Shown here: positions 43,095 through 54,350 of the stretch, in pieces
Numbering within the stretch: position 1 is the first letter of the stretch
Layout of the letters: the number at the start of each line of letters is the position of its first letter
Source: Catonia carolina
Lineage: Eukaryota > Arthropoda > Insecta > Hemiptera > Achilidae
Direction of reading: 5' to 3'
Length of the DNA: 64,000 nucleotides
Assembly (NCBI GenBank): GCA_035578175.1
Contig: JAQMRL010000006.1
Location: 68,826,001-68,890,000 of the forward strand
Position numbers and translations under genes: made by a program
Notes under the pieces: model-generated
Told to the model about the DNA's origin: nothing
Seen by the model: only the letters and a program-made list of their open reading frames with translations
Databases searched by the model: none

Positions 43095-43812
43095 AGGAAT
43101 TCGTGCACAATGTAAAATGTTTCATCAATCAAATATTGTTTTAGCTTTTTTTTAAAATGACTTAAATTGTCACAACTTTTTAAACCTTGAGGCAATTTAT
43201 TGATGTATTTTCTACATGCATAAGTTGGATTTTGTTCAAACAATTTAGTGTTGTGATTAGCAACATAATAATCGATTCTGTTTCTTGTGTAGTGGTTGTG
43301 AACATCTAAATTCTGTAAAAAGGTATTTTTTCTTTACGTACATTATCACTTCAAAAATTTACAAAGAAGGAACCGTGAGCAATTTCAGCTCGTTAAATAG
43401 TGATCTGCATGAGGTAAGGTGGTTGACTCCCATCATACACCTAATAGCTTTTTTCTGTATTTTAAAAACTCTTTCCATGTTACCCTGTGATAAATTACCC
43501 CACACTAATATGGCATACCTGATATGAGATAAAATTAAACCATGATAAGCTGCTATAAGCAATTGTTTATCATTTAATCTGGCAATTTGTTTTAATGCGA
43601 ATACCCCAGATGATATTTTACTACAAATTTGATCGGTGTAATAATCCCACGATAGGGTCCTATCTAGTGACACTCCTAGAAACTTCACTGTTTGCACATG
43701 ATCTAGGATATTATTTTGTATCAAGACATTCACTTCTCTGTTTTCCCTTACATTGTGTTTGTTTTTGAACTGTAAGAACTGACACTTTTTCCCATTAACT
43801 GTTAACATTAAT
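43095..43812 (-). mobile_element. CR1-like LINE, C-terminal part of the RT protein
   Basis: Frame words VKFLGVSLDRTLSWDYYTDQ, IRYAILVWGNLSQGNMERVF and SLFNELKLLTVPSLYIFEVI. After one frameshift it reads RNRIDYYVANHNTKLFEQN and YINKLPQGLKSC. This is the typical end of insect CR1/jockey-like ORF2. An S1 SINE cuts its 5' side at 43813. Confidence 0.85.
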
Positions 43813-43814
43813 TC

Positions 43815-44913
43815 AAGGGTTAAGTGATCGGCCGAAACGCTGGTTTGGACCTTTATAGGTTTTACCAAGTACAATAAGGAGTGAGATGGTAAACGATTGC
43901 TTTTCTCATTTAGTGGAAAAATATGCTTATCAGTACGACGGGCCCTCTGAAAACCATTTTCTTTTCACCCTGCAAATGACACCGTCATTTCATTTACCAC
44001 AGGGTCTGGCTGTATAATGAAATTTATTACTTTCAGAGGATAAAACTGTGACTACTATCGGATTCATAATCATAGACACCCGAGTTTGAACTCTTGCATC
44101 TCCAAAACTATTAGTCGAATTTTAACATACGTTACATTAATCTAACTGTCTACCTGAACTGACAATGCAGTCTGTCAATTCAGTTAGACAGTCCAACAGG
44201 ATGTCTCATACGCAAACTGGCAACATGGGTAGTAGCGCCCACTACCGCATTACCCAGTCTTTTTTCAAAATTTTAAAAATTCTACCACAACATTGACTAA
44301 CCAATATTTTATGTTATTAACATATTTTTACTAAGGTTTTTACATTAAATAAAACGATAGTTTGCCCGTGCTAAACTATCGAGGCGGCTACCGAGATACT
44401 AATGGTTCAAAATATTGTTAATTAATCAAAATTTAAATAACCTACGAATTTGAAATTTCTTACATGCTGTACGAATATAATTGTCTATATTTTGTTAAAA
44501 TTTCAAACTTTTCGGTTAAATAGTTATCGAGTTACACGCATGAAATTTGTTGCGGTAGCAAAAAACCGGGTCTTTTTGTCTTCCAACCTCGATACGGGAA
44601 TTTTTAAACAACATTAAAAATATAGGACAATTATAGGTCAAGGCAGAATAAAATGCGCTAAATTCTGATGTAAAATATGTTGAAATCTGAATCATTGTTT
44701 TGGGGCCGCAAAGGTTCAAACTCGGGTGTCAATGATTATAAAAACCGATAGTAGTGTCTTTTACACCTGTACCTCTTCTGTTCTTAAATGATTCAGTTAC
44801 ATAATTGGCTGACCATGTGATAAGAACCATAACTATTTTTGTAGCCTTAGAACTAGCAGATCGAGTGCAAATAATTTAACAAGCCACCTGTCTGTTATGT
44901 ATAAGATAACACC
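43815..44913 (-). repeat. S1 SINE split by a MITE
   Basis: The 3' half is 43815-44054 and the 5' half is 44752-44913. The break is within the S1 word GTGACTAGTGTC. Confidence 0.88.
44055..44751. mobile_element. 697-bp TA-target MITE in S1
   Basis: It starts CTATCGGATTCATAATCATA and ends TGATTATAAAAACCGATAG. The inverted termini run about 37 bp, including ACACCCGAGTTTGAAC. TA lies on both sides, as expected for Tc1/mariner-mobilised MITEs. A second inverted pair sits inside (about 44140-44195, CTAACTGTCTACCTGAACTGAC against GTCAATTCAGTTAGACAGTC). It is non-coding. Confidence 0.92.
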
Positions 44914-44947
44914 ACATCGAGGTAAATTAGTATTATAAACGGGTAAA

Positions 44948-45343
44948 CTGCCCATAACAGACAGGTAGAGTGTCAGACTATTTACACTCAATCTGTTTGT
45001 TGCAGGGCTAAAATAAATAGTTCTGTTTCTTATCACATGGTCAGCCAATTAAATGACTGAATCATCTAAGAACAGAAGAGGTAGAGGTGTAAAAGACACT
45101 AATCAGAGTTATATCCTCTGAAAGTAATGAATTTTATTATACAGCCAGACCCTGTGGTGAATGAAGTAAAGGTGTCATTTGCAGAGTGGAAAATATGTGC
45201 TTTTCAGAGGGCCCGGCATGCTGATAAGCGTACTTTTCCACTCAGTGTGGAAGGCAATTGTAAACCACCTAACTCCTCGATTTACTTAGTAAAACCTCTA
45301 CAGGTTCAAACCAGCCTTTTGGCTGATGACCTAAACAACAAAC
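44948..45343 (+). repeat. S1 SINE, complete with target duplication
   Basis: Perfect 11-bp AAACGGGTAAA at 44937-44947 and 45344-45354. It starts CTGCCCATAACAGACAGG and ends CTAAACAACAAAC. Its conserved frame is open for 87 codons to beyond the element. Confidence 0.95.
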
Positions 45344-45354
45344 AAACGGGTAAA

Positions 45355-45682
45355 GGACCGAAACTGTGTAAACTAAGAACAGTTTTATAAATTTGATTTA
45401 TTAATTGGTTGTACGATTCTCTTTGTAATCTGCTAGCTCCAACAGACACCGAGTCAATTTGTAAAGAACTGCCCGACTTTTTCAGGAAAGCTTCGAACTG
45501 TAGGCGAATGCATTTTTTGCTGGTACATCCGGAGTTCAACCAACTTAAATTTTTAAGTCGAAGTTTATAGGATTAATAATAAGAGTAATCAGTAGGGGAT
45601 TAATTAATAGTGATGTAATTATTTTAATATTTACATCATTATTTACATCATCATATTTGCATCACATACAATATTTACATCA
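45355..45682. other. No gene seen
   Basis: Includes a run of ATTTACATCA-like repeats at 45630-45680. Nothing else. Confidence 0.45.
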
Positions 45683-46060
45683 CTATGCAGAGAGTGAGGA
45701 ATATGGAGATAAGGGGAAGATTGAGGAAGTTGGATAGCACGGTGGATGAAATTGAGATGAGGCGCCTGGTGTGGTTTGCGCATATGTACAGGTTGGGGGA
45801 GGGTAGTGGTCAAGGAGGATTCTCCAAGGAGGAACTGGTGACTCCAAGGAAGGCGAAAGCGTGGGCGACTACCTGATACATGGGATAAACAAGTACTGGA
45901 GGGTGTGCTCTCAAGGGGTCTGGAGGATTGAGACTGGTCATATAAAGAACAGTGGTTGTTGGTATGCAAGAGACGGTATAGGCTGTACGAAAACCCGTTT
46001 AAGGCGAATTCATACCGAAAAATCGATTTCATAATAAATTTTTCGGATTTTATTGAACAC
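45683..46060 (+). mobile_element. LINE C-terminal fragment
   Basis: The frame reads QRVRNMEIRGRLRKLDSTVD, EIEMRRLVWFAHMYRLGEG, then after shifts GRRPPRWDK-style sequence and YRLYENPFKANSYRK. It follows the N-x-x-I-R-x-x-L...RxLxWFGHLxRM pattern of LINE ORF2 C-termini. Confidence 0.75.
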
Positions 46061-46864
46061 TAAATTTATATATAATTTTTTCCCCATCGCCGTCGCGGCT
46101 TTGCACGCGAAAAATGGCACCTGCTAGATCGTAACGACTCTCCATTTCGTGTAGGACAGATTCAAACTGTCAAAATAAAATATCAAAGCAATTGATCACT
46201 CACCAATTAAAAGAAAATTAAAACAAATTAAAGAAACACGGAATTTTACTTTTATAAAATACTCAACGATACAAAATCGTATTTACATAAAAAAATACAA
46301 TTTAATTATCATGTGATGTTGTCACCAGCTGATCCTTAGCACTACGTCGCTATTTGCTAAACCACATGACTTTATTTATGACAAATCTTTATTTAAATCA
46401 CATCAGCTGGTTTAAAAGCAGTAGATTATCTAAGCCTATAATGTCCTTATTGTAGGACATAAACATTATTTTCAACCCTTTAGGGGTACATTTTAAGGGT
46501 TTCAATAGCCTAAAACCTGCAACGGCATCATAGTTACAACATAAAAAACTGCATAAAAATTGGTTCAGTAATTTAGAAGATAAAGGGGAACAAACACACA
46601 CACATACATACATACATACAAACATACATTGAATTTAATATAATATAATATATAGATTAATATTTGGAAATTTCTCTTTAATTTGGTATATAATGTACAT
46701 GCGTATTTATGATCTCTGGAAATATTTTTAATTTTTTTTTTTTTTTGATAGGTCTGCAGGTTTGGAATTTTTGACAGTGAAATTTTCAGACATAGTTAAT
46801 TATTTATTACTCTAAACTAAGCAATCTTTTTAAAGCTGTGGGAGAGGTCATTTTTACCGTTGTT
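46061..46864. other. No gene seen
   Basis: A CATA microsatellite lies at 46595-46622. 46320-46345 reads like a tRNA or SINE tail (GATCCTTAGCACTACGTCGC) but is not supportable. A T run at 46728-46746. Confidence 0.4.
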
Positions 46865-47420
46865 ATCTATTGGCCCCTCCTAGGGAGTACAGGACCTTGT
46901 AGATGGTGGAGGGGCTTGCGTGCTCCCAAGACCCGGAGAGCTATGCCGGCGGTAGTGTAACTACCAGCAGGGCCTCCTAAGCCGGACAGGTCAAAGGGTA
47001 GGAGCCAGACGAAGAAGTACTCCAAAAACGACGTCGTTGGGCCAATCACCCACACGTTGAAAAAGCGGATTCAAAGTCACATAAATAGCCTCGGACAGGA
47101 CAGGAATTTTCGGAATAAAAGACTGGACAAACCTAATTTACGATTTGGAAATTGGAATATACGCACTTTGACTGGAAAGGAAAAGGAAATAGTAGAGGAG
47201 ATGAAAAGGTATAAAATGAGTGTTCTAGGAGTTAGTGAGGGTTAATGGCTTGGAAGATGAAAGAATTAGGATAGATGTGGAAGGACAGGTAATGGAAAAG
47301 AGGCATGGCCCTAGGGCAAATGAGACGATTGGCGGCGGATAGAGTACAATGGAGGAAGTTGTCCGAGACTACCCCGACGCTGTAAGGCACATGGGGAGAG
47401 AGAAAGAAGAAGAAGAAGTT
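46865..47420 (+). mobile_element. LINE with both ends but a deleted middle
   Basis: 46865-47050 is a GC-richer 5' region. The start of an endonuclease domain follows (NLRFGNWNIRTLTGKEKEIV, ...YKMSVLGVSE). A stop then intervenes, and from 47310 the sequence is the C-terminal end (MRRLAADRVQWRKLSETTP...GTWGE) with a GAA tail at 47402-47418. Several kb of RT coding sequence are absent. Confidence 0.75.
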
Positions 47421-48385
47421 ATCTATTGGATTTTTAGGTTATGGTGGAATATAGGTTGTATGTTATAATTGATTTTGTATACTGATTGAAAAGAGCAAAA
47501 TTAGTTCTTTCTGGTGTTATTTCTGTGTTTATTAAATCTGAATATTATTTATTTTAATTTGTGAACATGGTTTTTTACAAAAGACCTATTTTCTTAGAAA
47601 CAACAAAACATAAAGAAATGAATTTTTAACCTACTTGCTACTAAAATTTTTAACCTCTTTCAGCATTGTACATGTAAAATTTAATGATGTAATAAAAAAT
47701 TGGCCCCGTCAAAAAAAAATTTATAACTTTTTTAAAAGTTTTTATATTTTAATATCTGAGGATCAGTAGCCTCTCCTTGTATCCATAAATAATCCCTCAA
47801 AGTTACAGCTTTCAAACATTAATAGTTACCGAGATAATTGGTCTCAAAGTTTGCTAATTTAACATAGGTGGGATGCGCGGTATGAAATCCCTTTAAAAAA
47901 ATTCAGTAATTAATCTGTACATTACTAAATAATGAGTTCTTTTACCTGGCTACCCCCTTACACTTATTTAAATAAAACCCAGTGAACATAAATAAAATTA
48001 GTAAATCTGAAAAAAATTCTAGCAATATATACATTTTTATCATGTAATACTTTTGACAACTTCATTTCAAATGTCAATTATAAAAATTTTGTGATAAATC
48101 ACATTGTAAATTTTTCGAACGTTTTACTGTTGATTTCTGACTAAAAAATTGTTAATATAATAAAATAGAAAATAAAATAATGTACGTACAGGATAATGTA
48201 ACGTACTGTAATACGATCTATTTAATATCTGTCAACTACTGAACAAGTCTAGCTGTCAGTCAGTAAAGGATTGAAAATCTCAGTTGCATTGCATGAGTCA
48301 CAGTGAAATTCGATTCTGTTTAAAATTTTACGAATCATGAAGTTCATGAACTGAGAAATGCTGCCAACTGTTGAAATTTATTGTT
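47421..48385. other. No gene seen
   Basis: AT-rich. No coding signature on either strand. Confidence 0.4.
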
Positions 48386-48387
48386 AA

Positions 48388-49431
48388 AAATTTGGTGTGA
48401 AATATTCACATAATATCCTCTTCCCAATGTAAATATTAAACAATACAACTTATGTTTAATCATGAGTAAATATTATATTATGAAAAACATAACCTAATTT
48501 TAATCATGAATGAATGAAGCTAAGTGAAAATCAACCCTTTTCGACTTAAAAACATAAAAAAATCAACTAATTGATTCTAAACTAATGTTTGTGGTAATAA
48601 ATTCTTGAAATAATAGTTTTAGGTTTGTATAATTGTATATAAATTTAATTTTATACAATTTTGCAGTGAAATGCATAATAGGCCGCAATTTTTTAAAAAA
48701 TCCCATTTTCTTACCGATTTTGATGAGAAAAATCCAGAAAATCTCTGATTGGCACTACATCAAGCGTTGTAGAAAAAAAATGTTTGCATTAAAAGTTGTA
48801 GTTACTTTTTTTAATTTTCCACAACTTCAATTACATCCACTTTCTAAACTTCATATTAAGGCCGTAATCTTAAAAAAAATTGTTTTACTATGAAAGCACA
48901 GCCTCTTTCAGCATGTATGATGCTTACCCTATCTTATAGCGCATATAAAATGAAGTAACGAACAGAGGAGGTGGAGATGTAAAAGACACTAGTCGCAGTA
49001 TCTCCTGTGAATGTACTAAATTTCATCATTATACAGCCAGACCCTGTGGTGAACGAAGTAAAGGTGTCATTTACAAGATGATAAATGTGTGCTTTACAGA
49101 GGACCTGGCATGCTGATAACTATATACTTTTCTACTCAGTGAGGAAGGGACGGTAAACTTCCTCACTTCTCGTTTTATTTAGTAAAACCTCGAGAGGTTC
49201 AAACCAGTCTTTCGGCTGATGACCTAAACAACAAAATGTAGTACAAGGTAATTTAAAAAAAAGAATCGTAAAAACTGTTTTTGAAAAAAATGCAAATATA
49301 TGTGAAAAATTGCATGAATAAACTACTACTTAGGTTGACTGATTTTCATAAAAATCTTCGTGTCCCCTAGTGGTACCTGACTAAAGTTCCAAGTTGAACT
49401 TTGTAGGCTATACCATTGTTGAGATGTTACG

Positions 49432-49479
<48 letters not shown>

Positions 49480-49606
49480 CACACGCACACAAATCGCTAA
49501 AAACAAGGTTTTTAAGTTCAGAGTATCTGAAAACGTGAATTTTCGAAAAATTTACATGAAAACTATACTTTCATTTCCATATTCATATAAGGCAAGATAA
49601 AGTAAA
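48388..49606 (-). mobile_element. H1 repeat, diverged copy split by S1
   Basis: The left part is 48388-48956 (TTGGTGTGAAATATTCACATA) and the right part is 49245-49606, with a CA tract at 49433-49492 and the end CATATAAGGCAAGATAAAGTA. The insertion at 48957-49243 is an S1. Confidence 0.8.
48957..49243 (+). repeat. S1 SINE in H1, 5'-truncated
   Basis: It starts AACAGAGGAGGTGGAGATG and ends GATGACCTAAACAACAAAATG. Confidence 0.85.
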
Positions 49607-49659
49607 AATTGAGAAAGGAGCGTAGTGCATGCTGTCCTCTGAACACCGCGTTTTTTTCT

Positions 49660-49833
49660 GTTTTTTACTTTCTCTTGCCTATATGAATATATAGGAAGGA
49701 AAGTATTGTTTTCATGTCGATGTTTCGAAATCGAGTTTTCACCGGATGTATACGTTTTCAGACCCCCTGAACCCAAAAAACATGTTTTTAGCGATTGGTC
49801 TGTGTGTGTGTCTGTGTGTGTGTCTGTGTGTGT

Positions 49834-49892
<59 letters not shown>

Positions 49893-50680
49893 AACAGAAT
49901 ATCTCAAGAACGGAACATTGTACGGACTTGAAACTTGAAACTTAAGTTACATACCACTACCGGACGCGACACGAACATTTTCATCAAAATCGGTCAACCG
50001 GAAGTAGTAGTTTATTCGAATAATTTTTCAGTTTTTTGCGATTTTCTCAAAAACTGGTCCTACGATTTTTTTCAAAATCGCCTATTTTACTGAATTTTTT
50101 ATTCTCTACAAGATAGGGTAGGCGCCATGTTTGCTGAAATTCTCGGTAAGGCTGTTTTCACGTAAAACCGTTGGTTTTTTAAGATTACGGCTTTAATATA
50201 AATTTTAGCGCAAAAACTTATATAATAAAAGTTGTAGAAAATTTAAAAACCTACAACTTCTGTTTCAAACATTTTTTTGTACGACGCTTAGTTTAGCAGT
50301 AATTAGCGATTTTCTGATTTTTTCTCACGAAAACGTGTGAAAAATCGATTTTTTTAAGATTTTGGCCTTAGTATGCATTTTACGACAAAAGTGTATATAA
50401 CCAAATTTATAGGAAATTTAAAGATCTACAACTTTTATTTAACGTATTTTTCTCTACAGAGCCTAGTTTAGCGTGAAATAGTGATTTTCCGTATTTTTAA
50501 GCCAGACTGAGGTTGATTTTCATTTTGAGTGTTTCACTCATAATTAAAATAAGGTTATGTTTATTGAGGTTAGTTTTTTGTTTATTTATAATATTTTATT
50601 ACTAATGTTAAATTATATTGTAAATTATTTGCATTGGCAAGAGAAAGTTGTCTGAGTGTTTCACACCAGATTTTTTTTTT
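49660..50680 (+). mobile_element. H1 repeat, copy in plus orientation (full length)
   Basis: 5' end TTTTACTTTCTCTTGCC, then a hairpin CCTATATGAATATATAGG. TG microsatellite at about 49797-49892. 3' end GGCAAGAGAAAGTTG, hairpin (GTCTGAGTGTTTCACAC), CAGA and a T run. The 5' copy of the inverted repeat is terminal while its partner lies about 25 bp inside the 3' end. Confidence 0.88.
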
Positions 50681-50689
50681 TATCCGAGG

Positions 50690-51010
50690 CGGCGAGAAAA
50701 ACTCATGTTCACTCCCTCGCGATGGGGGAAGTAGTGTTGGACTCAATTGAGGCGTCCTCGTCCAGCCCCAAGGAGGCCGCAACCGCCTTACCAACCAAAA
50801 ACCCGCCGCCTGGCCACTTAATCCAGCATCAACAAAGACCCCTCCACCTCCCTCGGAACTGTTATATAATACTACAAGGGATAATGAACACTGCGTTAGA
50901 TACCGACAACAGTACACACTGTTCTCCACACTGTAGACTACACAAAACAAGAGTGCATCAATATTGCTGGCAGATGGATGGTTTAATTTTTATAAAACTG
51001 GCTTGTGCAC
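50690..51010. other. GC-richer block, possible LINE 5' region
   Basis: It is much less AT-rich than its surroundings and reads, on the minus strand, GGAGGTGGAGGGGTC and GCCTCCTTGGGGCTGGACG. This is similar in style to the 5' region at 46865. A 120-codon frame on each strand shows nothing recognisable. It lies 3' of the cuticle gene. Confidence 0.4.
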
Positions 51011-51111
51011 GATCTAGTTCAAATGAATGCCCATTATTTTGTTAATCCAAATAAAGAAATTATAAAAACGAAACATAATTTTGAATTTTTAATTATCAAA
51101 ATTCATAACAT

Positions 51112-51117
51112 TTTATT
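51112..51117 (-). terminator. AATAAA polyadenylation signal of the cuticle-type gene
   Basis: AATAAA on the minus strand about 63 nt after the stop codon at 51182-51180. No other AATAAA lies between stop and signal. Confidence 0.7.
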
Positions 51118-51179
51118 TAATAAGCTATGTACAATTGTTTTTAGTGTGTCTTATATAAAATTTTTATGGTAATTATTTA

Positions 51180-51454
51180 TTAATGAAAGTATGAGGGATA
51201 ATGCGATGCATAAATTGGAGCATGTGCAACGGCGACTGGTGCATGTACAGCAACTGGAGCATGTGCAACGGCGACTGGTGCATGTGCAACGATTGGTGCA
51301 TGTGACACAATTGGTGGATGAGCTGCGACTATTTTTACTGGATGACTTATTGAAACACTGGAGTATGATGTGGATACTGCATGTGATGGTGTGTGGGCAT
51401 AGGCTACTGGTGGATGTGCTACAATTGGTGCATGTGATACGACTGGAGCATGTG
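51180..51454 (-). CDS. Cuticle-type protein, coding exon 3 (AHAPV repeats)
   Basis: 275 nt: two bases complete a split Ala codon, then 90 codons and TAA (51182-51180). The acceptor is TTGTTGCAG/CACATG at 51455-51454. The peptide is built of AHAPV and SHAPI units: AHAPVVSHAPIVAHPPVAYA at the start, a Ser-rich break (VSTSYSSVSISHPVKIV), then VAHAPVAVAHAPVAVHAPVA and a YASHYPSYFH end. Family knowledge: low-complexity A-H-A-P-V repeats occur in insect structural cuticle proteins that lack a chitin-binding R&R domain. None of the R&R residues are visible. The DNA repeats cause accidental antisense frames at the same place. Confidence 0.92.
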
Positions 51455-51749
51455 CTGCAACAACTAGAACAAAAATACAGATAAATTAATATGTACATAA
51501 GTTTTCTCCCAAATAAACTTATTGGTTCTGATTTAAACAAAATGGTCCTTAACAGGGTATAGTTACTTTAGCCACGAGTTTCTTTTTATTTGCAACGAGG
51601 AGTAAAGAGGGAAAAGCTTCAGTAGTAATGCGCGACTGCTTTAATTTCAGTACAACAAACACAACAACTTATACTATACCCAGAGCATATTCAGTATATT
51701 GTGAAACCTTTTGTAGGTTAACTGTACGAATATAACTGTTACCGTAATT

Positions 51750-52010
51750 AGAAATGTTAGTTTCTCGAAAACGCGGGAAGACTAGTCACAGTGCTGAACA
51801 AAAGCTAATATGCAGTATAATAAAATGCTGTAAAGTTGAAGCTAAACAAAAATGACTTTCCCTGCTTCTTAACAAAAGCCATGAGCAAGTAGCTAACTAC
51901 TGTGATGTTTCTCTTTCCACAATTCAAAAAATAAAGAAGTAAATTAAAGACGTGAAGAAGCTATTCTTCAACAGTTTTGTTGACATCTGTTAAAAGGAAA
52001 CGGTTAGGTA
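51750..52010 (+). pseudogene. Transposase N-terminal remnant
   Basis: The frame reads VSRKRGKTSHSAEQKLICSI, then LNKSHEQVANYCDVSLSTIQ and KIKK*. A stop intervenes at the KQK word. The pattern RKRG...EQKxxxxxxI...VSxxTIxxIxK is an HTH DNA-binding start as in several insect Tc1/IS630-type transposases. It is antisense in intron 2 of the cuticle-type gene. No catalytic part found. Confidence 0.6.
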
Positions 52011-52410
52011 GATACTAGTGAAGACGTCGGTGAAAGCGATAGTAAAAAACGCGATTCATTTGTAGAAAATTTTGTTTTAATAGAATAAGTTAATTATAGT
52101 AAATCGAACAATTTTAGTGATGTAATTAAGTTACAGGCAATATTGCAGGTCACATTTGTTTCTTTATGAAGAAAACATTTTCTCGAAATACACCACAGCT
52201 TATAAAATATGTAGAAACTGCACGGTAGTGAAATAAATGTACGAGTAGTGTCTCACTGTTGAGGTTGGCAGCTTTGTTAAATATTCGCTTCCCTTCCTCA
52301 CATCCTATCCATACGCAAAAGGCAATCCCCTGACTTCAGTATTTGTAGTTTACCTTGAAAAACACAACTTTTTGAAATATTTTCTAAATGTGTAGCTACT
52401 TCAAATTCTG

Positions 52411-52803
52411 TCGATAACAGGCAGGTGGAGTGTTAAATTATTTGCACTCGATCTGCTAGCTTCTGGGCTACACGAAATAGTTCTTTTTCTTATGACATGG
52501 TCAGCCAATTATATATGACTGAATCATTCAACTACAGAGGAGGTAGAAGTGTAAAATACACTACAGTCAGAATAATCTCTTTTGAGAGTTATGAATTTCA
52601 TTATACAGCCAGACCTTGTGGTGAATGAAGTGAAGGTGTCATTTACAGGATGAAAAGTAGATGTTTTTCAGAGGACCTGGTATGCTAACAAGCATATTTT
52701 TCCACTCATTGAGAAAGGCATGGTAAACTACCTCACTCCTCGTTTTAATAAGTAAAGCCACCAGATGTTCAAACACGAATTTCGGCCGATGACCTTAACA
52801 ACA
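52411..52803 (+). repeat. S1 SINE in intron 2 of the cuticle-type gene
   Basis: CGATAACAGGCAGGTGGAGTG to GGCCGATGACCTTAACAACAAG. Full length and moderately diverged. Confidence 0.85.
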
Positions 52804-53149
52804 AGGTCAAATTTTTCTGAATAAAATGGTGTAATTACCTTTTCTCTACACCATCTAGAAGTATTTAAAAATAATAATACAATATTACAGTGGTAACCTA
52901 CAAGCCTCTTCAAACTTAATTCAACGTTTCCCGTGAATTAAAATTTTACGTGTCTGGAACCAAAGATAAATCATAATTTCCTTTCTATGATACCTTAGAT
53001 TTATAATGTTTTTACCAAAATATCTAATATAAAATTACTCACCCGACTTTTTCTTATAAATGTAAAAAGTTAACAATGTGTTGGTTGTTTTGGTATTTTT
53101 TTTATTTAAAGCCACATCAACAGCTCTGCTACTAGCATTATGGTGAGTT

Positions 53150-53245
53150 TTAACATGTGGAAAATCTCCAGACTCTAACCGGGAATTGAACCCGGGAACT
53201 CCGTGTTGTAGGCTTGCGAGCCTCCACTACGTTACACAGGCAGAC
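53150..53245 (-). repeat. tRNA-like SINE head T2
   Basis: On the minus strand GTAACGTAGTGGAGG holds an A-box-like part and GGGTTCAATTCCCGG a B box. Its 3' flank ends in TAATGCTAGTAGCAGAGCTG, also found near the other T2 copies. Not a functional tRNA by cloverleaf inspection. Confidence 0.6.
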
Positions 53246-53249
53246 AAAT

Positions 53250-54240
53250 GTTTAATTTGTAATAATAATTTGTATTACTAAGTCTAAGTAATTTAATTTC
53301 AGACTGGTTTATTAATAGTCTAAGAGCAATAATTTATTTCGATCTATTATTTTGTTAAAAAATAATTTTTATAATTTATAAAATAATTTTATTTTATAAT
53401 TTATTAAAACTAGATTCCCAAAGTATCTGGATTAAACATTATAAAATATTTGAAAATAATATAATTAATATAATAAAAATATAAAATAATAATAATTTTT
53501 TCAGAAGTCATTTCTCTATCTTGAGGGACGGTTCGTCAACGCACTTCCATCGTATTTTCACAGTATTATAATTATCACCACATCGTATGAAACATAAACT
53601 TAAATATCATATCCTATCGATATACGAGCAAGAACTTGAGAAACTTTTCCTAGTTTTAAAATAACTATTCTCTGATTATTTTTTGCTTTCCTCATTGCAG
53701 TAGTTTTTTTTTTGTTTCTGTGCTCATTAACTGAATTAATTCTCATAAGTAAAAATAACCACATGTGTTCTCTAAAATTACTATAAAGTAGTTTTAGTTA
53801 TTGAAAAAAGAAGTTTTTTCTCTATTAATACAATTGTACATAATCTAAGGTAATGTTTAAAAATTTTATTATTTTTTTTTTATATAAATTTAATGGTATT
53901 TATCATTTATTTTAATGCTTTTAACAAAAAATGTTTAATGTATTTCTTGTACCCTTTTTAGATTTTATAATAGTATTTTTTATAGTAGTTATTAGTATAT
54001 ATAAATTTGTCTAAATAATCTTTTTGTTTACTCCTATGCGCGGACAGAACTCTTCGTGAAGAAGAGTTTTTGCTTATAAGTAAATTTAGTTAAAAATATT
54101 GTAAATAGGTTAGTGTAGCAATAATTGTATTATGTTTAACTAAATAAAACAAATAAATAAATAAATAAACAATATTTTTCCGTAAAAATTTTCAAAGTAT
54201 ATTTTTTCAAAAAATAAATAATGTAGGCCTACATAATATA
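53250..54240. other. AT-rich intron DNA with a LINE 3' end
   Basis: 53990-54170 is a LINE 3' UTR (GCGGACAGAACTCTTCGTG, tail AATAAATAAATAAATAAAC), partner of 18890-19085. The rest is unassigned. Confidence 0.5.
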
Positions 54241-54244
54241 TTAC

Positions 54245-54350
54245 CTGTAGCGACTGGTGCGTGTGACACGTATACGGCAACACGTTTTTCTCTTGATTCA
54301 GGTATTATACCAGCGTTCACAATAGTGGCAAGTGCCAGGGTGATGAATAC
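54245..54350 (-). CDS. Cuticle-type protein, coding exon 2
   Basis: 106 nt: 35 codons plus one base. Acceptor TTTAAG/GTATTC at 54351-54350; donor ACAG/GTAATA at 54245-54244. The start VFITLALATIVNA completes the signal peptide (predicted cut after residue 17, NA/GI). It then reads GIIPESREKRVAVYVSHAPV. A Glu-Lys-Arg motif (residues 25-27) could be a dibasic processing site. The exon is open beyond both ends only by splicing. Confidence 0.9.

Noticed and set aside
43359..43874. 171-codon frame starting MYLVKPIKVQTS
   Set aside because: The N-terminal part is S1 sequence and the rest is a LINE; the fusion is due to the SINE abutting the LINE.
50656..51045. 129-codon plus-strand and 122-codon minus-strand frames
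   Set aside because: The block is GC-richer, which leaves frames open on both strands. No family is recognisable and it adjoins an H1 end; possible LINE 5' region only.
51191..51484. 97-codon plus-strand frame and 129-codon Cys/Ser-rich minus-strand frame over 51151-51540
   Set aside because: They are other-frame shadows of the AHAPV-repeat exon, whose splice sites and signal peptide link make the minus-strand AHAPV frame the real one.
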